NCBI GenBank assembly: GCA_902794535.1
Contig: CADBHQ010000026.1
Coordinates: forward strand, 1-64,000
Reading direction: 5' to 3'
Source of the DNA: Fibrobacter succinogenes
Lineage (GTDB): Bacteria; Fibrobacterota; Fibrobacteria; Fibrobacterales; Fibrobacteraceae
Length of the DNA: 64,000 bases
This document shows positions 45,862-53,889 of this stretch, one piece after another. How positions within the stretch are numbered: position 1 is the stretch's first letter; each line of letters starts with the position of its first letter. The notes beneath the pieces are model-generated. The model made no database searches, was not told the origin of the DNA, and saw only the letters and a program-made list of their open reading frames with translations. The translations under genes and the position numbers were made by a program.

Positions 45862-46379
45862 TTAATAGTTTTCAGCAGTCACTTCGAAGAAGGACTGCGG
45901 GTGGGCGCACACGGGGCATGCGGCCGGAGCCTTGGTGCCAACGACAATGTGACCGCAGTTGCGGCATTCCCACACCTTGACTTCGCTCTTTCGTTCTTGA
46001 GGAGTGCGCGGTAGCGTTCTTCGTGGCGCTTTTCGATAGCAGCGACCATACGGAACTTCTTGGCGAGTGCGGTAAAGCCTTCGGCTTCGGCAGTCTTTGC
46101 GAAGTCTTCGTACATGTCGGTCCATTCGTAGTTTTCGCCGTCGGCAGCAGCCTTCAGATTAGCAGCGGTGTCACCGATACCGTCGAGTTCCTTGAACCAA
46201 AGCTTGGCGTGCTCCTTTTCGTTGTCGGCAGTCTTCAGGAACAGTTCAGCGATCTGTTCATAGCCTTCTTTCTTGGCGCAGCTTGCAAAGTAGGTGTACT
46301 TGTTGCGAGCCTGGGATTCGCCTGCAAAGGCGGCCTGAAGGTTCTTTTCGGTCTGGGTTCCGGCGTACTTGTTTGCCAT
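45862..46379 (-). CDS. rbr: Rubrerythrin, frame broken
   Basis: The start at 46379 has GAGAGGA upstream. Rubrerythrin reduces peroxide in anaerobes using a di-iron centre and a rubredoxin-like iron. The N-terminal part shows [32 protein letters not shown] and [18 protein letters not shown]. After LLKN (near 45995) the frame shifts, and the correct C-terminal part, [17 protein letters not shown] and [13 protein letters not shown], continues in the other frame to the stop at 45862. About seven residues expected before KSEVKVW are absent, so a deletion of 3k+1 bases (such as 22) would explain it. Both iron-binding CxxC motifs are intact in sequence. Confidence 0.88.
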
Positions 46380-46509
46380 AAATTCCTCTCTTGGTTGAAA
46401 TGTCTCAAAAAGAATATACACATTTTTAGGTCGTCCTGGGAAAAAATAAGTCCATTCGGAGCCTTTTTTCTGCAAAATAATATATATCTAAACAAAAAGG
46501 AGGCCTTTT

Positions 46510-47880
46510 ATGACCCTCATGATTATCCAGCTTTTGATTGTACTTTTGGCACTTTACGTGGGATCGCGTTACGGGAGCCTTGCCCTCGGCGCCATTTCGG
46601 GAATTGGTCTTGCCATTCTGGTGCTCGGGTTCGGCATGCAACCCGGCAAACCGCCTACCGACGTCATTTACATCATTATCGCGGCAGTCACCTGCGCGGG
46701 CATTATGCAGGCTTCGGGCGGTATGGATTGGCTGATTCAAATTGCGGAACGCCTGTTGCGCAAACACCCGAACCACATCACGATTCTCGCTCCGCTCTGC
46801 ACGTTCTTCCTGACAGTGCTCGTGGGTACCGGTCACGTGGTCTACACCTTGATGCCGATCATCTGCGACATCGCCCTCAAGAAGGGTATTCGACCGGAAC
46901 GCCCCTGCGGTGTAGCATCCATTGCTTCGCAGGTGGGTATTACCTGTTCACCGATTGCTGCCGCAGTGGCATCGTTCGTTGTCATTTCGAATGCAAACGG
47001 ATTTGATATTAACAACCTGCAGGTGATTGCAATTACCATTCCCGCCTGCGTTTGCGGTATTATGGCCGCAGCCGCCGTCTCTTACAAGCGTGGGCTCGAC
47101 CTCGACAAAGATCCCGCCTTCCAGGCGCGCCTCAAAGACCCGCAAATGAAGGAATACATGTACGGAAGCACCGCCTCGGTACTCGACAAAGAAGTCCCGA
47201 AAGAAGCAAAGCGAGCTGTATTCATCTTCCTCGGAGCTCTCGCCGTCATTGTGCTCTTCTCCGTGTTCCAGATTATCGGGCACGACATCCGCCCGCAATT
47301 CCCGACCGGCAAGGTTGTCGATGGCGTCGCCCAAATGAAACCACTCGCCATGAACATCATCATTCAGATTGTGATGATTTCGGCCGCCGCATTCATGGTT
47401 ATTTTTTGCAAAGCAGCCCCCAAGAAGGCCGTGGCAGGCGCCGTATGGCAAAGCGGCATGGTCGCCGTGGTCGCCATTTACGGAATCGCGTGGCTCGCCG
47501 ACACCTACTTCGCAAACTACATGGACGTGATGCAGGGCGGACTTAAGGACATCGTGCAACATTATCCATGGGCTATCGCATTCGCCTTCTTTGCGGTGAG
47601 CGTGCTGATTAACTCGCAAGGTGCCGTGGTGGTTGCCATGCTCCCGCTTGCCTACAGTCTCGGCATCGAAGGCCCCGTACTCCTAGGCGTGCTCCCGAGC
47701 GTATACGGCTACTTCTTTATTCCGAATTACCCCTCGGATATTGCAACCGTGAACTTCGACCGTTCGGGCACCACCGTCATTGGCAAGTACCTATTGAACC
47801 ACAGCTTTATGCGCCCGGGCATGGTGAGCGTTATCGTCTCGACCATCGTGGGCACCATCTTGGTGAAAATTTTCTACTAA
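46510..47880 (+). CDS. dcu: Anaerobic C4-dicarboxylate transporter, DcuA/DcuB family
   Basis: 456 residues, with AGGAGG eight bases before the ATG and about ten to twelve membrane helices. Family phrases include YIIIAAVTCAGIMQASGGMD, APLCTFFLTVLVGTGHVVYT and CGVASIASQVGITCSPIAAA. Dcu carriers exchange fumarate, malate or aspartate for succinate, or export succinate, the main fermentation product of Fibrobacter; use for export is inferred. The length is like that of E. coli DcuA/B. It is divergent from rubrerythrin. Confidence 0.9.
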   Translation: MTLMIIQLLIVLLALYVGSRYGSLALGAISGIGLAILVLGFGMQPGKPPTDVIYIIIAAVTCAGIMQASGGMDWLIQIAERLLRKHPNHITILAPLCTFFLTVLVGTGHVVYTLMPIICDIALKKGIRPERPCGVASIASQVGITCSPIAAAVASFVVISNANGFDINNLQVIAITIPACVCGIMAAAAVSYKRGLDLDKDPAFQARLKDPQMKEYMYGSTASVLDKEVPKEAKRAVFIFLGALAVIVLFSVFQIIGHDIRPQFPTGKVVDGVAQMKPLAMNIIIQIVMISAAAFMVIFCKAAPKKAVAGAVWQSGMVAVVAIYGIAWLADTYFANYMDVMQGGLKDIVQHYPWAIAFAFFAVSVLINSQGAVVVAMLPLAYSLGIEGPVLLGVLPSVYGYFFIPNYPSDIATVNFDRSGTTVIGKYLLNHSFMRPGMVSVIVSTIVGTILVKIFY

Positions 47881-47906
47881 AAAATCACCCATTTGCAACA
47901 AATGTC

Positions 47907-47926
47907 GGATAAAGTAAGCTTTATCC
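47907..47926 (+). terminator. Weak hairpin after dcu
   Basis: Perfect 8-bp stem ggataaag/ctttatcc with a taag loop. The following bases are not a clean T-run, so termination is uncertain. Confidence 0.4.
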
Positions 47927-47999
47927 GTACATTTTGCCGTTCATCGCAAAAATGTTTGCGGTGCATTGAATTTTTAGACCAAAAACTTATTTTTTTGAT

Positions 48000-48806
48000 A
48001 TGAAGTTTAAACATGCGGCATCATTTGCATTCTGTATTATATTCGCCCTGCTTTCCACAGGGTGCGTTACAACAAATGTTCATAAGTTTCGAATGACTGT
48101 TTCCGAAGCCCCAGAAGTCCATGGAGCAAACACTGAACAAAAAGCCCATTCCGGTTCGTGGAGATTCACGGGGAAGGTCTATCACAACGCCAAAAAGAAC
48201 GTAGACATCACCGACAACACTTCGGAATCAGCGAGTCTCGACAAGCTTTTTGATAAAAAAGCAGAGTTCAAATCTGCTAGTTACGAAATGGGCGGCGACG
48301 ACTTCAGCGGGAAAGTGGAATACCTCCGTAAAACAAGAGGTTTCGTATTCGGAGGTGGCCTAGGTTATAAAGACGGGCTCTTTACACATGTTACATTAGG
48401 CGCCAATTTTTCGCATTTTGAATTCGGCGGTTTCTTCGGAACGTACGCTCTATACAGCAATGTTGAATATTGGGGAGAAACTGGAGAAGAATGCGGAGAT
48501 TCTGATAGTGAATGCAGCTTCTTCAGCGACCACAGTTACCATACCTACTTGAGTATTTTTGCAGGAATGTACGCGGGGCTTTATTTTGACAATCTATTCT
48601 TTAATTTGAGCGTCAGTTCTTACGAACCAAACCCCAAAATAGAAGATTCCGATCTAAATGTTCCAGGCATTGCAACCGCCTACCTCACCATAGGCTACAG
48701 GTTTACTCAACAGTTTGAATTCAGCATAGGAGGCATCGCCACCATTGTTGACGCTCCTGCCGGTACTAATGTAGGCGTTACTAGTGGCATAAGCCTTTAC
48801 CTGTAA
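48000..48806 (+). CDS. Lipoprotein, possibly a small outer-membrane barrel
   Basis: 268 residues. The signal sequence MKFKHAASFAFCIIFALLST ends in a lipobox, TGC, with Cys22. Residues ~90-268 alternate in a strand-like way (FVFGGGLGYKDGLFTHVTLG; FSIGGIATIVDAPAG) and end in Leu. A Glu/Asp/Cys-rich loop, EECGDSDSECSFFSDHSY, lies in the middle. The gene is richer in A/T than its neighbours and has no ribosome site. No family recognised. Confidence 0.55.
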   Translation: MKFKHAASFAFCIIFALLSTGCVTTNVHKFRMTVSEAPEVHGANTEQKAHSGSWRFTGKVYHNAKKNVDITDNTSESASLDKLFDKKAEFKSASYEMGGDDFSGKVEYLRKTRGFVFGGGLGYKDGLFTHVTLGANFSHFEFGGFFGTYALYSNVEYWGETGEECGDSDSECSFFSDHSYHTYLSIFAGMYAGLYFDNLFFNLSVSSYEPNPKIEDSDLNVPGIATAYLTIGYRFTQQFEFSIGGIATIVDAPAGTNVGVTSGISLYL

Positions 48807-48932
48807 ACAGTTGGACCAATGCGAAGGCTTCCTGTTTCCTGCGAGAACCAGAAAATTCTTTTTTAAGGGACGAACAATCGTCCCTTTGTTGTATATTTGT
48901 AGAAAAATCTCCCACCTTAAAGGCGGTATTTT

Positions 48933-50703
48933 ATGCTGATGGAAAAGATTGCATCCCCTGCAGATGTGAAAAAGATGGACACGGAAAGTCTCAAGGCGCT
49001 CGCGGCAGAAATCCGCACGGCGCTTTTGAACAAGATATCCAAATGTGGCGGGCACTTGGCGCCGAACCTCGGATTCGTTGACGCCACCATCGCATTGCAT
49101 TACGTTTTTGAATCGCCCAAAGACAAGATTGTCTACGACGTCAGCCACCAGAGCTATACGCACAAGATTTTGACAGGCCGCGCCGAAGCATTCCTGAATC
49201 CGGATAAATACTGGAGCGTTACAGGTTACACCGAACCTTGCGAAAGCGAACATGACCATTTTATGATTGGCCATACTTCGACCTCGGTGAGTTTGGCGCT
49301 TGGGCTTGCAACCGCCCGCGACATTAAGGGCGAAAAGGGCAACGTCATCGCCGTTATCGGCGACGGCTCGCTCAGCGGCGGCGAAGCATTCGAAGGCTTA
49401 GACAACGCCGGCGAATACGCCACCAACTTTATCGTAGTCGTAAACGATAACGAAATGTCCATCGCCGAAAATCATGGCGGCCTTTACGGGAGTCTCGCAG
49501 AACTCCGTGCCACGCAGGGCAAGAGCGAAAACAATTACTTCAAGAGCCTCGGCTTTGACTACCTGTATGTAGAACAGGGTAACGACATCGAATCGCTCAT
49601 CGCCGCATTCAAGCAAGTGAAAGATTCCACAAAGCCCGTGGTTGTACACATTCACACGCTCAAGGGCAAAGGCTACAGCTACGCCGAAAATTCCAAAGAA
49701 GGTTTCCATTGGGCAGCACCGTTTGACATTCCGACCGGCGTCGTGAACTGGGGCAGCGGCGAATCGTACGGCACAATCCTCGGCGAATACCTGATGAAAA
49801 AAATCAAGGCCGACCCGAAAGTCGTCGTGATTCATTCTGCAGTGCCCGCAGGCATCGGGTTCTTTGCTGAACGCCGTAAAGAAGCGGGCAAACAGTTCAT
49901 TGACGTAGGCATCGCCGAAGAGCACGCCGTCGCACTCGCCTCCGGACTCGCGAAGGGCGGTGCAAAGCCCGTGTACAGTACGCACAGCACGTTTATCCAG
50001 CGCACCTACGACCAGCTCTCGCAAGACCTGTGCGCAAACAACAACCCGGCCACATTGCTCATTACCATGTCCGGCGCCGACGGCATGAACGATACCACGC
50101 ACCTCTGCATTTTTGACATCGCGATGATGAGCAACATCCCGAACCTGGTGTACCTCTGCCCCACCTGCGTAGAAGAAGCCATCGCCATGATGGATTACGC
50201 GATTGATCAGACGGAACACCCGATGGCCATCCGCATCCCGAACGGAGTCGCACACCGCAGCGTGAAATTCGACACCGACTACTCCAAGCTGAATACATAT
50301 AAAGTAGACAAGCGCGGCAGTAAAGTCGCCCTTATCGGCCTCGGCAGTTACTACGCCCTCGCCGAAGAAGCCGCAGCGGAACTTGCAAAATCTGGAATTG
50401 ATGCTACCATTATCAATCCGCGATTTGCAACAGGCATTGACGCAGAAACACTCACGGGATTGCTCGCAGACCATCAAGTGGTCGTGACGCTCGAAAACGG
50501 CGTCATTGACGCTCGAAAACGGCGTCATTGACGGCGGCTTTGGCGAAAAGATCGCCCGCTTCTACGGCAACAGCGACATGCGCGTACTCGTGAAAGGTCT
50601 CAAGAAGGAATTCTACGACAAGGTTCCCTATGGTGAACTCATGGAAAGAAACCGCCTCACGCCCAAGCAGATTGTGGAGGATGCGATGGCGGTACTGAAA
50701 TAA
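48933..50703 (+). CDS. dxs: 1-deoxy-D-xylulose-5-phosphate synthase-like enzyme, frame broken by a tandem duplication
   Basis: The reading frame begins at 48933 (AAGGCGG upstream). The thiamine-diphosphate enzyme condenses pyruvate and glyceraldehyde 3-phosphate for isoprenoid synthesis. Seen are GHLAPNLGFVDATIALHYVF, the TPP motif GDGSLSGGEAFEGLDNAGEY...VNDN, DVGIAEEHAVALASGLA and QRTYDQLSQDL. Near the end 22 bases (50485-50506) are repeated at once (50507-50528), shifting the frame after TLENGVID. The other frame continues GGFGEKIARFYGN to MAVLK at 50703. With one copy removed it is a ~583-residue protein, somewhat shorter than the usual ~620. Confidence 0.85.
50485..50528. repeat. Exact 22-base tandem duplication in dxs
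   Basis: Two adjacent identical copies, each beginning tgacgctcg and ending cggcgtcat; length 22 is not divisible by 3 and breaks the frame. Confidence 0.9.
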
Positions 50704-50710
50704 CCGGTCG

Positions 50711-50977
50711 CTAAAACCAGTATCGCTGCATGTCGCGCAAAAACTCGGCATCCAGCGAAAAACCAGAAGCATCTGGAATCACCGAATCAATAAGGCAGTA
50801 CGGGCAAATCGCCGTCATGTCCTCTCGATCGGGACTCCAGCTCTCTACTTCTGACGCGGGATAAACTCTCCCGCAGTAGAAGCAGCCACACAACTTGGAC
50901 CTCATTACAAGGCGTTTGTTCTGAAATGAAGCCTTATGGGCGTCGCGGTATTTTTGGGGTATTTGCGATATAGACAT
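50711..50977 (-). CDS. Small cysteine-rich cytoplasmic protein
   Basis: 88 residues from the ATG at 50977, with AGGAAAG upstream; an in-frame ATG at 51001 is less likely. The product begins MSISQIPQKYRDAHKASFQ. It contains two paired-cysteine elements, CGCFYCGRVYPASEV and ICPYCLIDSVIP, which suggests a zinc ribbon, and ends LRDMQRYWF. Similar short proteins of this length are widespread in bacteria under the name 'cytoplasmic protein', without a known role. It converges with dxs. Confidence 0.7.
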   Translation of the reverse strand: MSISQIPQKYRDAHKASFQNKRLVMRSKLCGCFYCGRVYPASEVESWSPDREDMTAICPYCLIDSVIPDASGFSLDAEFLRDMQRYWF

Positions 50978-51079
50978 ATGTCTTTCCTTTTTTTGATGCA
51001 TTTTTTAAGAACGTTTGTTTGACGAAAAAAGCAGATTTTATTACTCTTTTTTAAAAAGGTGTTTTAAAGAGGTGTTTAT

Positions 51080-51418
51080 ATGAAAAAAATCTTAATCACA
51101 AGTCTCATCTGTTCCATGTCCGCTTTTGCCTGGATTCCTGGCGTATGCGATATTGGAGACGCCCGTCAAGACAGTTTTGGAAAAGCACAAGACTATTTCA
51201 TCATAGATGAATGCGCCAAAGGACAATCTACAGAAATTAGCTTGCCCGATTTCACACATAAAGTTTACTGGTGTTCCTGCTACACAGGCGCCCTAGCCTG
51301 CTATTTTGGGAAAGACATCGAAAAACTTAAAAAAGCAAACTCCGAAGAACTAAAAAAAGCAGATGAAAAAGCAACAAAATTGGCCGACAAATGCTACCTG
51401 AAGATGATAAAACAATAA
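51080..51418 (+). CDS. Secreted small cysteine-containing protein
   Basis: 112 residues; AGAGGTG upstream. The signal peptide is MKKILITSLICSMSAFA. The mature part has six cysteines (VCDIG, DECAKG, YWCSCYTGALACYFG and KCYLK), compatible with disulphides, then a Lys/Glu-rich helix (KLKKANSEELKKADEKATKL). No family recognised. The next ORF begins 28 bases before its stop, in another frame. Confidence 0.5.
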   Translation: MKKILITSLICSMSAFAWIPGVCDIGDARQDSFGKAQDYFIIDECAKGQSTEISLPDFTHKVYWCSCYTGALACYFGKDIEKLKKANSEELKKADEKATKLADKCYLKMIKQ

Positions 51419-51840
51419 ATGACATTAAAAAACAGCATGCCGAAATCGTTAAGAAAATTGACGATTTCATTGCTGAAAATAAAGATCTGAATTTTAGAAC
51501 AAATTCTGCAAAGCTAGCCTCATTCGGGTCGCTCGTCAAGGAGTATGAACAAAATCGCTCAAAAAAATCGACCGTTTCCAAAAACAATAAAGAATGGCAC
51601 AGGGAAGACAAGACACTAGAAAACTTCAAGAAATACCGTAAGAGGCCTAGCGAAAATTCTATTGCGCAACTTACTGATTTCTACAATTTCTTGCTTTCGT
51701 TCAAAGGCGATATCATTCCGCCGTCAAAAAGAATTCCAAAAGAAAAGCATCCCCTGGGTTCGGAGACGCTAGTCAGTTTCTTGAGAAAAAAATCTGCAAT
51801 GATTCAAATTCCAAAGGACTTATCAGAAGACGATTCCTAA
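51391..51840 (+). CDS. Hypothetical cytoplasmic protein, helical
   Basis: 149 residues starting inside the end of the previous gene (28-base overlap), which suggests coupling. It is charged and helical (NDIKKQHAEIVKKIDDFIAE), with a Lys/Arg/Ser-rich middle and an acidic end. No ribosome site precedes the ATG. It has the same look as the 162-aa protein at 56727, but no alignable motif was found. Function unknown. Confidence 0.45.
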   Translation: MLPEDDKTINDIKKQHAEIVKKIDDFIAENKDLNFRTNSAKLASFGSLVKEYEQNRSKKSTVSKNNKEWHREDKTLENFKKYRKRPSENSIAQLTDFYNFLLSFKGDIIPPSKRIPKEKHPLGSETLVSFLRKKSAMIQIPKDLSEDDS

Positions 51841-52157
51841 GCTTCGTCAGAGTTAGAGGTTTCGCTTTCAGACGTATTGGGCCGTGCCACGTGGACATCA
51901 TAATAGCAGTTTCGGATTTCGGTAATCAGCAAATCAATCTGATCTAACTGGTGCGGAATCCGACGAATCTTTTTGCGTTCCCGTTCAACCTTCCGTCCAT
52001 ATTCATGATTCATCTTTTGAAGCGCAGAATCGAAATCTCTTTTCAGCAAATAATACCGAGCTGCAAACCACGTTGCTGTCGCAGTCAATGCAATAAAAAG
52101 CAAAAACACAAAAATAGCTTCTGCAGAGATTGTCGAAGGGACGAAGTAGTCATTCAT
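51837..52157 (-). CDS. Small membrane-anchored protein
   Basis: 106 residues with one membrane helix near the N-terminus (AIFVFLLFIALTATATWFAA) and then a basic helical part (YGRKVERERKKIRRIPHQLD), ending in an acidic tail. It is the last gene of a minus-strand group that includes the DUF2325-like gene. No family recognised. Confidence 0.5.
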   Translation of the reverse strand: MNDYFVPSTISAEAIFVFLLFIALTATATWFAARYYLLKRDFDSALQKMNHEYGRKVERERKKIRRIPHQLDQIDLLITEIRNCYYDVHVARPNTSESETSNSDEA

Positions 52158-52211
52158 GTTTGAAACACTCTGTTAAAGGTCTTCTCTAGTTCAATATAAC
52201 AAAAGATTGCC

Positions 52212-52559
52212 TTATATGCTTCTTCCGCTTTTTCGAATCTCAGCTCTTACGGATTCCGCAATTATCTTACAATTATCATTGTGAGCTTTAAAAACAATCC
52301 AATCCGTTGGTCCCTTAAAACACGTATCAACAATTCCTGTTGCGCGATGCGCCAAATGCTTACAAAGGCACACGATAACACCAAAATCTCTCATATGTGT
52401 GCCATTCCATAACGCACGTAATTTTGAACACGATTTAGCATTACGTTCAACAAGAATTTGCCGGACTACATACCCCAATTCTTTTTCAAGCGCTTTCTTT
52501 TTCGAAGCATTGCCGCCAACTAAGATGATATCAATGCTATCCTTCAAATAATCATTCAT
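52212..52559 (-). CDS. DUF2325-like protein
   Basis: 115 residues from the ATG at 52559, chosen because AGGAG lies eight bases upstream; two in-frame ATGs further upstream lack that spacing. The pattern IDIILVGGNASKKKALEKEL ... FGVIVCLCKHLAHR ... WIVFKAHNDNCKIIAESV resembles DUF2325, a short alpha/beta family often near mobile elements. The match is by eye only. It follows the 105-aa gene with a gap of 26 bases. Confidence 0.5.
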   Translation of the reverse strand: MNDYLKDSIDIILVGGNASKKKALEKELGYVVRQILVERNAKSCSKLRALWNGTHMRDFGVIVCLCKHLAHRATGIVDTCFKGPTDWIVFKAHNDNCKIIAESVRAEIRKSGRSI

Positions 52560-52585
52560 AACCATTTCTCCTTTATAGCTCGTTA

Positions 52586-52903
52586 TTAGCATTCATGCCC
52601 CAAAAAGACAACGTTCCTGAGGCCAATATCAGCTCTAAGCTGCTTGACGGCCTGGTGACGGTAAACGCCCTTGATATAGCGATAGGGCTCTGCCGAGAAA
52701 AAGACCCTTTCGCCCCTTTTGAACGAAACTCCGTTCAGACTAAAATTGCTATCCTGAATCCATACATGGTCCGTCAGCGAATTGCCCTGTTCGTCCATAA
52801 CATTCGTCAAGACCGCAACCATCTTGTTGCTAGCAGTCATGCCAATGCGGCCAAAATTGGCGCTGTAAGAATGACGGGTGAGTGTACTGCCGAGATTTCT
52901 CAT
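52586..52903 (-). CDS. Hypothetical protein behind the shared leader
   Basis: 105 residues; AGGACAG upstream of the ATG. The protein is beta-rich (KMVAVLTNVMDEQGNSLTDH; GVSFKRGERVFFSAEPYRYI) and could be an RNA- or DNA-binding beta-barrel, but no family is recognised. It starts a minus-strand group of two or three genes and is preceded directly by the ~90-base leader that also precedes the 862-aa helicase, so both may share control. Confidence 0.5.
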   Translation of the reverse strand: MRNLGSTLTRHSYSANFGRIGMTASNKMVAVLTNVMDEQGNSLTDHVWIQDSNFSLNGVSFKRGERVFFSAEPYRYIKGVYRHQAVKQLRADIGLRNVVFLGHEC

Positions 52904-52926
52904 AATTCTGTCCTTTTTTTGTTGTG

Positions 52927-53016
52927 ACCGCGACTGCGGAAGTTTTAAAGGTAAGGGGTTTCCCCCTTACGATTACAGATTTAGATTTTGGTTCAGGGAC
53001 AAAACGGGACAAAAAG
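52927..53016 (-). repeat. Conserved leader, copy A (upstream of the 105-aa gene)
   Basis: Same ~90-base sequence as copy B. A 24-base stretch at 52970-52993 is identical to 56567-56590. It contains a perfect 8-bp hairpin at 52951-52970 (gtaagggg/ccccttac, GAAA loop on the minus strand), a second hairpin ccgc-gact-gcgg at 52928-52939, and two tandem gggacaaaa boxes at the far end. Its position suggests a promoter/leader. Confidence 0.75.
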
Positions 53017-53023
53017 AAGGGGG

Positions 53024-53173
53024 TTATTTTGCCCCCTTGAAGAGCCTGCTTGTCGGATTCTTCTGAATCGATCGATTCTTTTGAACCGCAAGGTACTGCT
53101 TGTTAAAACCACTAGTACCCTTGTTAGCGTTCTTCTGGTTTGCGTGATTGTCACGCGGCGAGAGTTTAGACAT
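53024..53173 (-). CDS. Small basic protein, 49 aa
   Basis: The start at 53173 has AAGGAG upstream. The product begins MSKLSPRDNHANQKNANKGT and ends TSRLFKGAK, rich in Asn, Lys and Gln, and may be disordered. It lies 20 bases after the wHTH-like gene and is the third gene of the helicase operon. Short proteins beginning KLSPRDNHANQ- occur in other bacteria, by memory, without known function. Confidence 0.65.
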   Translation of the reverse strand: MSKLSPRDNHANQKNANKGTSGFNKQYLAVQKNRSIQKNPTSRLFKGAK

Positions 53174-53193
53174 AGAAGTCTCCTTGTTAAGGT

Positions 53194-53871
53194 TTAAAAT
53201 CCGTTGTCTTCGTCATCATCATCGTCCATGAGGTACGACTTGAGTTCATCATCAATTTGGAAGGTCACTTCGAAGGACGCAAGCGATCTCAAAGCAGGCG
53301 TTCCAAAAACCTTGACCATACCATTCGACTTCAAGTCTGCCTTGAACTCCATCTTGGTATAGGTGGAGCAGAACGTCTTGCCAGTAGACACAAGTTTGGT
53401 CTTATCGGAACAGACCGTCAGGTTCTCCATGTTCTTGCCATATTCCTCCGGAATTTCCTCGGGGTCATTCTTGGCGTTATCATACCAAGAGTCAGGAACA
53501 GGCTGGACATCAAGGATATAAGGCATATCCCCCATCGGATTCCATAGGGTCAGAAGGAAGGCACCTTTCAGCCCCTGCCAAACATTCCCCGATTCCATGG
53601 TTTTTAAGCCAGTGGATGTCAGTTCATAGCCGTTCTGCTTATCGTAAGCAAGTAAGCCCTGCGCTTTGAAAAAGAAGAGGATGTTCTTGACGGCGGCCCT
53701 ACGGGCCTCGCCGTTGTCGCAGAAGAGGTCGCGACAAATATCCACCTCGTTGGCGTGCGGGTGTTCTACGATGTACTTGAGGAACGGGCAGATCCACAAG
53801 TTCTTCCTGAGGGCGCTGATTTCGCCCTTCATGATGCGGAAAGAGAGGTTGCTCTCGAGATTGAGTTTCAT
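53194..53871 (-). CDS. Winged-helix-like partner of the 862-aa helicase
   Basis: 225 residues; AGGACT upstream. Residues ~22-95 read like a winged helix (CPFLKYIVEHPHANEVDICR, then LLAYDKQNGYELTSTGLKTM). A mixed region (~95-215) follows and the tail is strongly acidic (LMDDDDDEDNGF). It starts 18 bases after the helicase stop. A similar helical-then-wing order appears in the partner of the 1154-aa helicase. Role in nucleic-acid binding or regulation is inferred. Confidence 0.55.
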   Translation of the reverse strand: MKLNLESNLSFRIMKGEISALRKNLWICPFLKYIVEHPHANEVDICRDLFCDNGEARRAAVKNILFFFKAQGLLAYDKQNGYELTSTGLKTMESGNVWQGLKGAFLLTLWNPMGDMPYILDVQPVPDSWYDNAKNDPEEIPEEYGKNMENLTVCSDKTKLVSTGKTFCSTYTKMEFKADLKSNGMVKVFGTPALRSLASFEVTFQIDDELKSYLMDDDDDEDNGF

Positions 53872-53889
53872 AGTTAGTCCTTTGATGAA

